Source of the DNA: Methanobrevibacter ruminantium | GTDB taxonomy: Archaea > Methanobacteriota > Methanobacteria > Methanobacteriales > Methanobacteriaceae | DNA length: 64,000 nt | NCBI RefSeq assembly: GCF_016294135.1 | Contig: NZ_JAEDCO010000001.1 | Span: forward strand, 62,001-126,000 | Direction of reading: 5' to 3' | Position numbers and translations under genes: made by a program | Shown here: one piece after another, positions 53,514-62,132 of the stretch | Layout of the letters: each line of letters starts with the position of its first letter | Position numbering within the stretch: the stretch's first letter is position 1 | Notes under the pieces: model-generated | The model's input: only the letters and a program-made list of their open reading frames with translations | Databases searched by the model: none | Told to the model about the DNA's origin: nothing

Positions 53514-54505
53514 AAAGCCTCTTCTACAGCCACTGCAACTGCTACAGTTGCACCGACCATAGGATTATTTCCCATACCAATTAATCCCATCATTTCCACG
53601 TGAGCAGGTACGGAACTTGAACCCGCAAATTGAGCATCAGAATGCATTCTTCCTAAAGTGTCAGTCATACCATAGGAAGCAGGACCTGCTGCCATATTGT
53701 CTGGGTGCAAGGTTCTACCGGTTCCTCCACCAGAAGCGACTGAGAAATATTTCTTGCCTTCAAGGAAACATTCCTTCTTATAGGTTCCAGCTACTGGGTG
53801 TTGGAATCTTGTAGGGTTTGTTGAGTTACCTGTGATTGATACATCAACTCCTTCAAGGTGCATGATAGCTACACCTTCCCTTACATCGTCAGCACCGTAA
53901 CATCTTACTTTTGCTCTTTCCCCATCAGAATATGCTTTTTCTCTAACCACTTTCACTTCACCGGTGAAGTAGTCGAATTCGGTTTGAACATAAGTAAATC
54001 CATTGATTCTTGAGATGATTAAAGCTGCATCCTTTCCTAAACCGTTTAAGATAACTCTTAAAGGCTCTTTTCTAACCTTGTTTGCAGAGTTTGCAATACC
54101 TATTGCACCTTCTGCTGCAGCAAAACTTTCGTGACCAGCAAGGAATGCAAAACATTCAGTTTCATCACTTAAAAGCATTGAAGCGAGATTTCCATGACCT
54201 AATCCCACTTTTCTATCATCAGCTACACTTCCTGGAATACAGAATGCCTGTAATGCTTCACCGATTGCAGTTGCAGCATCACTTGCCTTTTTGCAATCCT
54301 TTTTGATTGCAATAGCTGCACCTAAAGTGTATGCCCAACAAGCGTTTTCAAAACAAATAGGTTGAACAGACTTTACAATATCATATGGATTGAATCCCTT
54401 TTCATTACAGATAGCTTTAGCTTCTTCAAGGTCTTTAATGCCGTATTTTTCAAGTACAGGAACAATTTGATCTATTCTTCTTTCATAACTTTCAAATAAA
54501 CTCAT
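53507..54505 (-). CDS. GGGtGRT protein
   Basis: A 332-residue protein of the family named after its motif, seen here as SVASGGGTGRTLHPDN near residue 265. Other blocks: FENACWAYTLGAAIAIK near 51, GLGHGNLASMLLSDETECFAFLAGHESFAAAEGAIG (in part) near 102, and FQHPVAGTYKKE near 240. It is soluble, with no recognised enzymatic domain; function unknown. AGGAGGA lies before the ATG. It follows the NifU-like gene by only 11 bp, a pairing seen in other anaerobes, which suggests an Fe-S-related role. Confidence 0.82.
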   Translation of the reverse strand: MSLFESYERRIDQIVPVLEKYGIKDLEEAKAICNEKGFNPYDIVKSVQPICFENACWAYTLGAAIAIKKDCKKASDAATAIGEALQAFCIPGSVADDRKVGLGHGNLASMLLSDETECFAFLAGHESFAAAEGAIGIANSANKVRKEPLRVILNGLGKDAALIISRINGFTYVQTEFDYFTGEVKVVREKAYSDGERAKVRCYGADDVREGVAIMHLEGVDVSITGNSTNPTRFQHPVAGTYKKECFLEGKKYFSVASGGGTGRTLHPDNMAAGPASYGMTDTLGRMHSDAQFAGSSSVPAHVEMMGLIGMGNNPMVGATVAVAVAVEEALK

Positions 54506-54516
54506 TATTATTCCTC

Positions 54517-55209
54517 CTATTCCTTCCTTGGGTCAATCTTTTTAACAGCATCTTCAAATCTGCCGTATTGACCACTTGCCTTTTCAATAGCTTCCATTGG
54601 ATCTACACCATCTTTGATTAAGTCAAGCATTACACCCATATTGATGTATTTGTATCCAATGATTTCATCATCCTCATCAAGACCTATTTCAGTGATGTAA
54701 CCTTCAGTAAGTTCCAAATATCTTGGTCCTTTCACTTTAGTTGAGTAAATGGTTCCAACTTGGGATCTGTGACCTTTACCTAAGTCTTCAAGGCCAGCAC
54801 CGATTGGAAGACCCCCTTCTGAAAATGCAGATTGGGTTCTACCGTAAACAATTTGCAAGAATAATTCACGCATAGCTGTATTGATTGCATCGCATACAAG
54901 GTCTGTATTCAATGCTTCAAGGATTGTCTTTCCAACAAGAATTTCACCAGCCATTGCTGCAGAATGAGTCATACCAGAACATCCGAGAGTTTCAACCAAT
55001 GCCTCTTCGATGATTCCTTCCTTAACATTTAAGGTTAATTTGCAGCATCCTTGTTGAGGTGCACACCATCCGATACCATGAGTGAGTCCGGAAATATCGC
55101 TTATTTCCTTGGATTTTACCCATCTGCCTTCCTCAGGTATTGGTGCAGGACCATGGTCTGCTCCCTTATGAACAGGACACATATTTTCAATTTCTTTTGA
55201 GTAAATCAT
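54517..55209 (-). CDS. NifU/IscU-like iron-sulfur scaffold protein
   Basis: A 230-residue protein with an IscU/NifU-like fold: ETLGCSGMTHSAAMAGEILVGKTILEAL (in part) near 72-97 carries one ligand cysteine, and GWCAPQQGCCKLTLNV near 46-61 two or three more. CPVHKG near the N-terminus adds a further cysteine. It differs from standard IscU by the N-terminal extension and the C-terminal 80 residues. Start chosen at the ATG at 55209, with GGAG 7 nt upstream; a GTG at 55221 is less likely. Upstream partner of the GGGtGRT gene. Confidence 0.75.
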   Translation of the reverse strand: MIYSKEIENMCPVHKGADHGPAPIPEEGRWVKSKEISDISGLTHGIGWCAPQQGCCKLTLNVKEGIIEEALVETLGCSGMTHSAAMAGEILVGKTILEALNTDLVCDAINTAMRELFLQIVYGRTQSAFSEGGLPIGAGLEDLGKGHRSQVGTIYSTKVKGPRYLELTEGYITEIGLDEDDEIIGYKYINMGVMLDLIKDGVDPMEAIEKASGQYGRFEDAVKKIDPRKE

Positions 55210-55416
55210 TTCAATCTCCACTTAAAATCTTAGAATTATGTTAAAATTATTTAATTATTAAAATTATTTAAAAATGATAAAAAATTTAATAATTTTATAA
55301 TCTTTATGTAATTATATTTGTTTTATTAATTATATAAGATTTGATTTTTAAGTTTAAAATTAAAAAAAGTAGAGTGAAAAGAGTGAAAAAAATAAAAAAG
55401 TAAAAAAAGTAAAAAA

Positions 55417-56037
55417 TTATAAAAATACTTGTATTGAAGTGTAGAACAAATAAATAGCTCCAATAATAATCAAAATCGCAAATATTCTAGGGATATAGCT
55501 TGCTTTTGAAATCAATTTCTCCAAATCTATTCTTGAAATTGCCAAACATAAGGCAAGCAAGGTCAATGCAAATCCTAAAACGTAAATAAGTATATTCCCA
55601 ACTGCGTATAATGGACTGTTTGAACTTACAAGCAAGGTTATAAGAGAAATAAGGTATGCACTATAGCAATCTGCCCAAGCGATCGAAGTTAGAAATCCTA
55701 ATATGAATGAATTGAGTTTGCCTTCACCTGTTTTAGCACTGATTGATTTAAATGGCAATTTATAATCAAATAACATCAATATTCCAATAATCAACAAAAG
55801 AACTGCTGCAATGACTCTAACATAACCAATATATTTATAGAGAATAGCTGTAAAGAATCCTGTCATAAATATGATTATTGTGAAAATGCTGAATAATCCA
55901 AGTATGAATGACAATATTTCCGCTTTTGACTTTGCTTTTAAGCTAAATCCTACAATTATAGGTATAGTGGGTATAATGCAAGGAGACAATATTGAAATAA
56001 CTCCTGTAAAAAATGAAATAATCGGCATTATCTCCAT
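55417..56037 (-). CDS. ccdA: CcdA-type thiol-disulfide transmembrane protein
   Basis: A 206-residue, six-helix membrane protein that carries reducing equivalents from cytoplasmic thioredoxin to the outside. The redox pair is Cys20 (LSPCIIPTIP) and Cys124 (WADCYSAY), both within helices as in CcdA/DsbD. Start chosen at the ATG at 56037, after GGTGATG; an ATG at 56028 is possible, and the upstream extension to 56082 would overlap the preceding gene. It follows the secreted thioredoxin-like gene, its obvious partner. Confidence 0.85.
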   Translation of the reverse strand: MEIMPIISFFTGVISILSPCIIPTIPIIVGFSLKAKSKAEILSFILGLFSIFTIIIFMTGFFTAILYKYIGYVRVIAAVLLLIIGILMLFDYKLPFKSISAKTGEGKLNSFILGFLTSIAWADCYSAYLISLITLLVSSNSPLYAVGNILIYVLGFALTLLALCLAISRIDLEKLISKASYIPRIFAILIIIGAIYLFYTSIQVFL

Positions 56038-56059
56038 AACATCACCGTATAAAACTAAA

Positions 56060-56500
56060 TTATTCAATTTGTTTAAGTTCATCTAGGAATTCTTCAGGAT
56101 CTAAATATCCATCGATTTGATAAACAAATTCTTCATCTCCACTTACGAATACCACAGTTGGAGTTCCATACACATTATAATTACTTGCTATCATAGGATT
56201 TTTATTTATATCCACAATAGCAGGGATATATTTTTCATTTATAGCCTCTTGAACTTTAGAATCAGTTAAAGTATTTTCCTTAAGCATGTCGCAATAAACA
56301 CAAGAGCTTTGATCGAAAATAATCATAATAGTTTTATTTTCTAATTTAGCATCTTTCAAAGATTGATCTAAATCAAAACTCACATTCAACCCATCAATAT
56401 ATTTGTCATCATAAGAATTTTCCGCACTAACAGATACAATAAATCCGCTTATTAAAAATAGTGAAATGATTGAAATTAATGCTAAGTTTTTTAATTCCAT
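56060..56500 (-). CDS. Extracytoplasmic thioredoxin-like protein
   Basis: A 146-residue protein. Residues 1-26 form a signal peptide or anchor (LALISIISLFLISGFIVSVSA). The thioredoxin domain has CVYC at 67-70 and cis-proline at YGTPT (Pro114). It acts outside the membrane, probably reducing or isomerising disulfides of exported proteins, recharged by CcdA encoded 22 bp downstream. The promoter carries an 18-bp repeat array with TTTAGA/TCTAAA palindromes. Confidence 0.88.
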   Translation of the reverse strand: MELKNLALISIISLFLISGFIVSVSAENSYDDKYIDGLNVSFDLDQSLKDAKLENKTIMIIFDQSSCVYCDMLKENTLTDSKVQEAINEKYIPAIVDINKNPMIASNYNVYGTPTVVFVSGDEEFVYQIDGYLDPEEFLDELKQIE

Positions 56501-56519
56501 CTTTTTACCCCCAATATAC

Positions 56520-56577
56520 TCTAAATATCTTTAGATTTCTAAAATTACTTAGATTTCTAAATATACTTAGATTTTAT
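56520..56577 (-). promoter_or_regulatory. Array of TTTAGA/TCTAAA half-sites upstream of thioredoxin-ccdA
   Basis: Three 18-bp direct repeats beginning TTAGATTTCTAAA (56531, 56549) and TTAGATTTTATAA (56567). The first two contain palindromes TTTAGA-TT-TCTAAA (56530-56543) and TTAGA-TT-TCTAA (56549-56560), and a further TCTAAA-TATC-TTTAGA overlaps at 56520-56535. A minus-strand TATA-like stretch lies just beyond (about 56571-56585). Likely a regulator array at the initiation region. Confidence 0.55.
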
Positions 56578-56656
56578 AATAAATAAAGTTTTTTATAAAA
56601 AAAGAAAATTGAATAAAAATTGAAATAGAATAAATTGAAAAAATGAGTAAATTAAA

Positions 56657-56677
56657 TAGAATAATTTAATTATTCTA
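56657..56677 (-). terminator. Hairpin overlapping the hisH stop codon
   Basis: TAGAATAA-TTTAA-TTATTCTA, 8-bp arms. The hisH stop (56670-56672) is in the arm. The T-tract on the minus strand is only moderate (TTTAATTT). Confidence 0.5.
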
Positions 56678-57263
56678 AATTAACAAAGTTCTTAAGTATC
56701 TTCAAACCTGGGACTCCACTTTTTTCTGGGTGGAACTGGGTTGCAAATACATTATCCTTTGATACTGCAGCAGTTAAATCAATGCCATAATCCACAACAG
56801 CAGACAAATTACTATCATCATCAAGTACAGCATGATAGGAGTGTACAAAATAAAAGTCCTTGCCATCAACACCATCTAAAATAGGGCATTCCTTAACTTG
56901 CTTCAATTGATTCCATCCCATATGAGGAATCTTTCTGCCTTCAGGAATCTTAGCGACATGACCTTTGAAAATGTCAAGCCCTTTTACACCCGGAGACTCT
57001 TCACTTGAGGATAAAAGCACTTGAAGACCTAAACAAATCCCTAAAAATGGCTTTCCATCATCAATATGTTCGAAAATCGCATCCTTAAAAGGTTCGATGT
57101 TTTCCATAGCTGTTCCAAAAGCGCCTACTCCTGGAAGAACAAGATGTTTAGCATTTGCAATCTCAATTGGATCGCTTGTAATGATGGCTTCAACACCTAT
57201 TTTTTTAAAACTATTGGAAATGCTTCTGAGATTTCCACTTTTATAATCAATAATTGTAATCAT
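56670..57263 (-). CDS. hisH: Imidazole glycerol phosphate synthase glutaminase subunit
   Basis: Supplies ammonia to HisF in histidine synthesis. A 197-residue class I amidotransferase. The nucleophile is in LGICLGLQVLL near 75-85, the catalytic His in ATQFHPEKSG near 180; HLVLPGVGAFG near 43-53 is characteristic of HisH rather than TrpG. Start chosen at the ATG at 57263, with AGGTAA upstream; a TTG at 57278 is within that site. It stands alone; other his genes are elsewhere, typical of methanogens. Confidence 0.93.
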   Translation of the reverse strand: MITIIDYKSGNLRSISNSFKKIGVEAIITSDPIEIANAKHLVLPGVGAFGTAMENIEPFKDAIFEHIDDGKPFLGICLGLQVLLSSSEESPGVKGLDIFKGHVAKIPEGRKIPHMGWNQLKQVKECPILDGVDGKDFYFVHSYHAVLDDDSNLSAVVDYGIDLTAAVSKDNVFATQFHPEKSGVPGLKILKNFVNLE

Positions 57264-57438
57264 AAAAATTACCTGCAAATAAATATTAAATTGAAATTTT
57301 TAAATTTTTTAATATATTGAAATTTTAGATATTAAATTTTAGTTTAATATATTAAACTATTTTTTGAAAAAATTATTCTATAATTTAAATTAAAATAACG
57401 ATTAATTAAACTGATAGTTAATTAAATAAATATTAGTT

Positions 57439-58551
57439 TTATTCAAGCTCCCATTCAATAACTGAACGTATCATCATACCAAAGTCAGAATCAACTATCT
57501 CATCTACACCTAATGTCTTAGAATGAGCATCTAATTCAGCTATGACATGGGAGTAACCTAATTCATTAAGTGGTTGAACAAGTCTTGGACCATCTGTAAC
57601 AGCAATGGTTTCACAGTCAAGCTCTTCAACATACAATGCATGAGGAACACCAGCAACGATTACAAGATCTGGCTTGATTTCTTCAAGATATTCCTCTGCC
57701 TTTCTTGGGGTGATAGGATATTCATCAAGGCCCCCGGTGATGCATTCAATCTCAATACCAGTTTCATTAAGCTCTTTAGTTATATTCACTGCATGCTGTC
57801 TGATTCTTGGAAGACCTATGTTTTCATCCAAATTAGCAATGAAATGAAGATTTTCAATGTCCTTATTAGAATTAATATTAGCATCATCAAATAATCTGGA
57901 AAAATCACAATTTAGAATGTCTGCAAAGAGATATGAAGTTTCCTTTTTAGCATTCAACACAAATGCTACCTTTTTGCCTTCTTGAATTGCTTTTACAATA
58001 ATCTTTGCTACCTTTTCCTTGCTTTCTCCAAAATTAGGCTTGATGTATTTTCCTTGTGCCATTCCACGAGTCTTTTCAACATATGTTGCAAGTCTTAGCA
58101 TTTCATTTTGGCGATCAGTTTCCTCTTGAGGGATTACACCATATTCCACAGCAGCATTAAGCACTGCAATAGCTCCTTCTGTATTGTCTCCTTCACCGAA
58201 ACCTCCATGAGACTCCACTGGCAAGATAACACAATCAAGGCCAAGGTTTTCAATTGGCTCTTTTAAGTCTTCACCAATAATCATACTTGCACAAGTTCCT
58301 ACAATACCCATTAATTTTGGATTGAATGTATCATAAGCTTCCTGCAAGGTTTCCTGAAGCTTTTCGCCTGCACCTAAAATAAAATCATTTTCAGCCATAG
58401 CTGTTGTAACAACTCTAACACCATCACTTTCAAGGAGCCTTCCTGTTCTAAAGCAACAGCCATGTGGCCCATGCATAACAATTACATCTGCATTTAAATC
58501 TCTTAAAGTGTATAATGAAGCTGCTATTGGACTTGGACGTGGATGCATCAT
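57439..58551 (-). CDS. cfbD: Ni-sirohydrochlorin a,c-diamide reductive cyclase catalytic subunit
   Basis: Nitrogenase-like component that, with the CfbC reductase, performs the six-electron reduction and ring closure toward coenzyme F430, the nickel cofactor of methyl-coenzyme M reductase. The 370-residue protein has cysteines in HGPHGCCFRTGR near 28-39 and GIVGTCASMI near 84, likely cluster ligands with the partner chain. VESHGGFGEGDNTEG near 113 and VAGVPHALYVEELDCETIAV (in part) near 300 follow. AGGTGA lies 6 nt before the ATG. CfbC is not in the window. Marks the host as a methanogen. Confidence 0.9.
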   Translation of the reverse strand: MMHPRPSPIAASLYTLRDLNADVIVMHGPHGCCFRTGRLLESDGVRVVTTAMAENDFILGAGEKLQETLQEAYDTFNPKLMGIVGTCASMIIGEDLKEPIENLGLDCVILPVESHGGFGEGDNTEGAIAVLNAAVEYGVIPQEETDRQNEMLRLATYVEKTRGMAQGKYIKPNFGESKEKVAKIIVKAIQEGKKVAFVLNAKKETSYLFADILNCDFSRLFDDANINSNKDIENLHFIANLDENIGLPRIRQHAVNITKELNETGIEIECITGGLDEYPITPRKAEEYLEEIKPDLVIVAGVPHALYVEELDCETIAVTDGPRLVQPLNELGYSHVIAELDAHSKTLGVDEIVDSDFGMMIRSVIEWELE

Positions 58552-58612
58552 ATTTATTCACCTAATAAATAATAAAATAATCTTAATTTGTTTTTAATTA
58601 ATCAAAGTACAT

Positions 58613-59800
58613 TTAATGTGTAATAATCTTAATAATATCTCTGTCTTGAAGCTCATAATCGCTTGCAATTCTCATGCTCTTTCTTGCATCTACTGCATGC
58701 ATGAACTTATCACCGATATCTGTGTGAATGATATATGCAAATTCACGAGGAGTTGAACCTTTAGGCACTAGGAAAGCATCTGGGAGCACATTTCCTTTTT
58801 GATCTGTAAGTTTATGCTCATCTCCTACAGGATAGACAACAATCATGTCTAAAAGATCAAAGACTGCAGTGTTCAATGCCTCTTGAATGCCTGTGCTTCC
58901 ATAAACATCAAGGATATTGGTTTGAATGTATTCCAATGCCTTGATTTGATTAGCGTTTAATTTGTCCTTTTCAAGGATTTCAAAACTGCTGTCTCCAGAA
59001 ATGTATGAAATCAATCCTGCTCTTGTAGCATTCATAAGTGCAAGTTCAGATTCAGCAGATGTTGGGATTACACGAGGATACTTCTCTTGCATTCTTTCAA
59101 TGTTATCACGTGCTCCAGGCAAATCCGCCTTATTTGCAATTACTAGGGAAGGTTTTGCAATATTCAAGAGATTACGTACAAATTCAATCAAGTCTTCATC
59201 TTCCCATTTGCCGTAATTAGGATTTACAGTTCTTAAAGCTTCAATCACATCTTCAATTAGGATACCGGTACCGGATAACTGATCAAAAATGACTTTGGAA
59301 AAGTCCAAGTGTTCAGCTTCAACCTTACGGATAAGCCTTACCCAGTTCTTGCTAACGATTCCATACATCCACATGACGATTTCATGCTCTAAAAACTCAA
59401 TGTCTTCCAATGGGTCGTGTGAACCTGGATCAACTGGGTTTCCTTCTGCATCAGTAGAGCCTGAAGCATCAATCACATGAATGAATACTTTAGCTTGCAT
59501 CAGGTCATCCAAGAACTTGTTTCCGAGTCCCTTACCTTCGTGAGCTCCTGGAACAAGCCCTGCCACATCAATCAATTCTATTGGAATCAATCTTGTCCCT
59601 TCAATGCATTGGGAGTTGTGTGGATTGCATGTGACATTCATTTCCTTACATGGACATTCACTGATAACATGAGCAACAGCCTTGTTTGCATCGATGGTTG
59701 TAAATGGATAATTAGCCATTTCCACTTGAGATGCAGTGGCTGAATTAAAAAATGAGGATTTTCCTACATTCGGTTTACCTGTAACTGCAATTTGAAGCAT
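58613..59800 (-). CDS. YchF/OBG-like GTP- or ATP-binding protein
   Basis: A 395-residue P-loop NTPase of the archaeal YchF-like group. TGKPNVGKSSFFNSAT near 7-22 is the P-loop, PFTTIDANKA the G2 region, DVAGLVPGAHEGKGLGN near 76-92 the G3 region, and VIANKADLPGA near 225 the G4 region. A TGS domain closes the C-terminus (REFAYIIHTDIGDKFMHAVDA). Family members associate with ribosomes and stress responses. The NKAD G4 is closer to the GTPase consensus than bacterial YchF, so GTP use is plausible. It stands alone. Confidence 0.9.
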   Translation of the reverse strand: MLQIAVTGKPNVGKSSFFNSATASQVEMANYPFTTIDANKAVAHVISECPCKEMNVTCNPHNSQCIEGTRLIPIELIDVAGLVPGAHEGKGLGNKFLDDLMQAKVFIHVIDASGSTDAEGNPVDPGSHDPLEDIEFLEHEIVMWMYGIVSKNWVRLIRKVEAEHLDFSKVIFDQLSGTGILIEDVIEALRTVNPNYGKWEDEDLIEFVRNLLNIAKPSLVIANKADLPGARDNIERMQEKYPRVIPTSAESELALMNATRAGLISYISGDSSFEILEKDKLNANQIKALEYIQTNILDVYGSTGIQEALNTAVFDLLDMIVVYPVGDEHKLTDQKGNVLPDAFLVPKGSTPREFAYIIHTDIGDKFMHAVDARKSMRIASDYELQDRDIIKIITH

Positions 59801-60004
59801 AATATCATTCCTAATTATTATAAAATGTAAATCTAATTAATTTTTATTTGATTTTTGTAATTTTTAAAAGATTAAAATTGTTTATTGTTTTTTAATAAAC
59901 TTATATTATTATAATACTTTATTATATCTATTTTACAAAGTATAAAAAATTATTTAAAAAATAGCATGATAAATTTTAAAATTTGAAAAAATAGTAGAAT
60001 AAAA

Positions 60005-60042
60005 TTGAAAAAAATAAAAAAAGAAAATAGCTAAAAAGCTAT
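60005..60042 (-). terminator. Terminator of the L44e-PAC2 cluster
   Basis: ATAGCT-AAAA-AGCTAT (60027-60042) followed on the minus strand by TTTTCTTTTTTTATTTTTTTC. It lies about 24 nt after the PAC2 stop codon. Confidence 0.75.
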
Positions 60043-60065
60043 CGTTTTAAAATTTAAAAGTTTAA

Positions 60066-60857
60066 TTAACCTATGTATCTGAGGTCATCTTGAGTTTGTT
60101 GTGGTGCTTGTTGACCCATAGCTCTTTGAAGCATTTCTTGCTCCATTTGTTGAGCTTGGCTAATCATTTCACGGATTTCTTCAGCTTTTGCTTCTAACTC
60201 TTCAGTACTTACTTCGAGTTTTACGAGAATAGCTAATTTTTGCAATATAGCTTCAGCTGCTTCAGCATCAATGAAATAACCCGGAGTTTTACCCATTAAG
60301 CAAGCTCCTTTCATTCCTCTGAGTCTACCTAAACCTAAGAATAAACCAGAAGCACCAACGATACCGCCATCAGCAGATCTGATTTCAACATCTGCTTCCT
60401 TAAGCATTTCAATACGCTCTTCGTCAGTAGCAGCACCTAAAACACGACCTTCAGTACCTTCTACAGGTTGACCGGTAGCAAGACCACCTAAAGTGTAAAA
60501 CTCTTTAGCCCCTTTTGATTCAACGAAGTCAAGGATAGAACCACAGAGTTCGTATTGACCTTCAGGCGCTAAAGCTTGACAATTACCTACTAAAAATATG
60601 AAATCCCTTTCATCTGCACCTGCAGACTTCAAGTAATACATTTCATTTGTCATATCCTCTACCACTCCACCTTCACCAACAAGAACTTGTGGAGGGAAAT
60701 AAGGAGAATAGATTTCTACAAATTTAGTAGCATCAAGTTCATCAATAACATGATCAATTGCTAATTTACCTACATGACCGATTCCAGGAAGTGCTTCAAT
60801 AAATATAGGATTGTTTAAACTAACTTCTTCTAATACTTTAAATTGAGTTGTTCTCAT
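60066..60857 (-). CDS. Proteasome assembly chaperone family protein (PAC2)
   Basis: A 263-residue PAC2-family protein. IFIEALPGIGHVGKLAIDHV opens it, followed by VLVGEGGVVEDMTNEMYYL, DFIFLVGNCQALAPEGQYEL and YTLGGLATGQPVEG. The C-terminal 40 residues are glutamine-rich (MEQEMLQRAMGQQAPQQTQ). The eukaryotic relative helps assemble 20S proteasomes; the archaeal role is assumed similar but not settled. AGGTGAT lies before the ATG. End of the L44e-S27e-aIF2A-Nop10-PAC2 gene order known across archaea; a TATA-like stretch near 60879-60890 may provide an additional promoter. Confidence 0.88.
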   Translation of the reverse strand: MRTTQFKVLEEVSLNNPIFIEALPGIGHVGKLAIDHVIDELDATKFVEIYSPYFPPQVLVGEGGVVEDMTNEMYYLKSAGADERDFIFLVGNCQALAPEGQYELCGSILDFVESKGAKEFYTLGGLATGQPVEGTEGRVLGAATDEERIEMLKEADVEIRSADGGIVGASGLFLGLGRLRGMKGACLMGKTPGYFIDAEAAEAILQKLAILVKLEVSTEELEAKAEEIREMISQAQQMEQEMLQRAMGQQAPQQTQDDLRYIG

Positions 60858-60893
60858 AAGATCACCTCTAAGAACATTTTATATATAATCAAT

Positions 60894-60941
60894 AATCGCA
60901 AATCAAATAATTGTAAATCAAATAATCGTAATCGTAAAATC
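60894..60941. repeat. 15-bp repeat, about 2.5 copies
   Basis: AATCGCAAATCAAAT and AATTGTAAATCAAAT occur in tandem (60894, 60909), then the degenerate AATCGTAATCGTAAAATC. It lies in the 155-bp gap between nop10 and PAC2, unusually wide within this conserved cluster. Confidence 0.6.
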
Positions 60942-61012
60942 ATAAAAATAGAAAAATAAAAAAATAGAATAATGGTTTTTAAACTAACAATAGCTTGCTA
61001 ATCAAAAACTTT

Positions 61013-61183
61013 TTATTCCTTATTAAGCATCTCTTTCTTTAATTGTCTACGATATTTACCATACTTATCCTCAACGGAAAATTTTGGAGGGTGAATCACT
61101 TTAAGTTCACCACCACAATTTGGACATTGGGATTTAAGTGTGTAAATATTACAAACAGGACACTTCTTCATTTTCATTTTCAT
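61013..61183 (-). CDS. nop10: H/ACA RNA-protein complex protein Nop10
   Basis: A 56-residue zinc-ribbon component of the H/ACA ribonucleoprotein that guides pseudouridylation of rRNA. Zinc ligands are Cys8, 11, 20 and 23 (CPVC and CPNCG), followed by the conserved VIHPPKFSVEDKYGKYR segment. The start is ambiguous among ATGs at 61183, 61177 and 61171 (MKMKMKK); the first fits the AGTGA site best. It sits 12 bp after aIF2A, its usual archaeal neighbour. Confidence 0.92.
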   Translation of the reverse strand: MKMKMKKCPVCNIYTLKSQCPNCGGELKVIHPPKFSVEDKYGKYRRQLKKEMLNKE

Positions 61184-61195
61184 CTGATTCACTAA

Positions 61196-61978
61196 TTAAT
61201 TTTCAATTTCACGTAAGAATTCTCCAGTTCCATCTGCATATTCTACGATAGAAATTGCTTTTTCTGCTGCTTCCTTCAATTGCTTTTCAGCAACCAAATA
61301 ATCAGTAGAAGTTACAGTAATCCTGTAACGAGGAGCTCCAACACATTGAACTTCAATGTTTTCAGCTTCTGCTGCCATAAGTGCTTTCTTAATAACCTCT
61401 ACACCATCTGGGTTGTAGTTTTTAATATCTACATAACCGCTGATGTGAACTTCAGGAGGTTGAATGTTCTTGACAGCAACTTCAGTTATGGCATCAGCCC
61501 ACTCCTGGCTAATTCCCTCTTCAGTAAGAGTGCCTGCCCCTTCTTCAGAAGCGCTTTCAAATGCACCATAGATATCTCCAAAGATATCCATAAGTTCATA
61601 TCCCACTTCATCGTAAGCGGTATCCAAGTCTTTATCTAAAGATTTAGCAGCTAATTCCAAGAATTTTTCAGCTTTTTGTTCAATTTTCCATTGTTGAATC
61701 TTTTTAGTCCTTTGGTCTTCTCTGATTCTTTTCAAAGAAGCGTCTACATGACCTTTTTTAGGATTAACTCTTAAAACACGAGCAACAATCTTTTGATTTT
61801 CTCTTACATGATCTCGAATATTCTTTACCCAACCAGAAGAAACTTCAGAAATATGAATGAAAGCTTCCTTACCTGCGTATTCTTCCAAGTTAGCAAATGC
61901 ACCATAGTTAACAACTTTGTAGACAGTTCCTACAATAAGTTCTCCTTCATCTGGCCATTCTTGACTTTTTCTTACCAA
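61196..61978 (-). CDS. eif2a: Translation initiation factor 2 subunit alpha
   Basis: Alpha subunit of aIF2, which brings initiator tRNA to the small ribosomal subunit. 260 residues. S1/OB domain at 10-85 (GELIVGTVYKVVNYGAFANLEEYAGKEAFIH, in part), a helical middle domain, and a C-terminal alpha/beta domain (VHISGYVDIKNYNPDGVEVIKKAL). The start is TTG at 61978 with GGTG 7 nt upstream; homologues begin at the same MVRKSxEWP position. Followed closely by nop10. Confidence 0.94.
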   Translation of the reverse strand: MVRKSQEWPDEGELIVGTVYKVVNYGAFANLEEYAGKEAFIHISEVSSGWVKNIRDHVRENQKIVARVLRVNPKKGHVDASLKRIREDQRTKKIQQWKIEQKAEKFLELAAKSLDKDLDTAYDEVGYELMDIFGDIYGAFESASEEGAGTLTEEGISQEWADAITEVAVKNIQPPEVHISGYVDIKNYNPDGVEVIKKALMAAEAENIEVQCVGAPRYRITVTSTDYLVAEKQLKEAAEKAISIVEYADGTGEFLREIEN

Positions 61979-62132
61979 TTAAAACACCGAAATAAAAACA
62001 GTTAAGATATGGTTAAGAATAATTAAAATAATCATTATAACCAATCTTTATTCTAAGATCACATAACAACCAATTACATATTCAGCTAAAATAGCGTGTT
62101 TTGATAGTAATTGGCTATTAATAATTTTAAGC

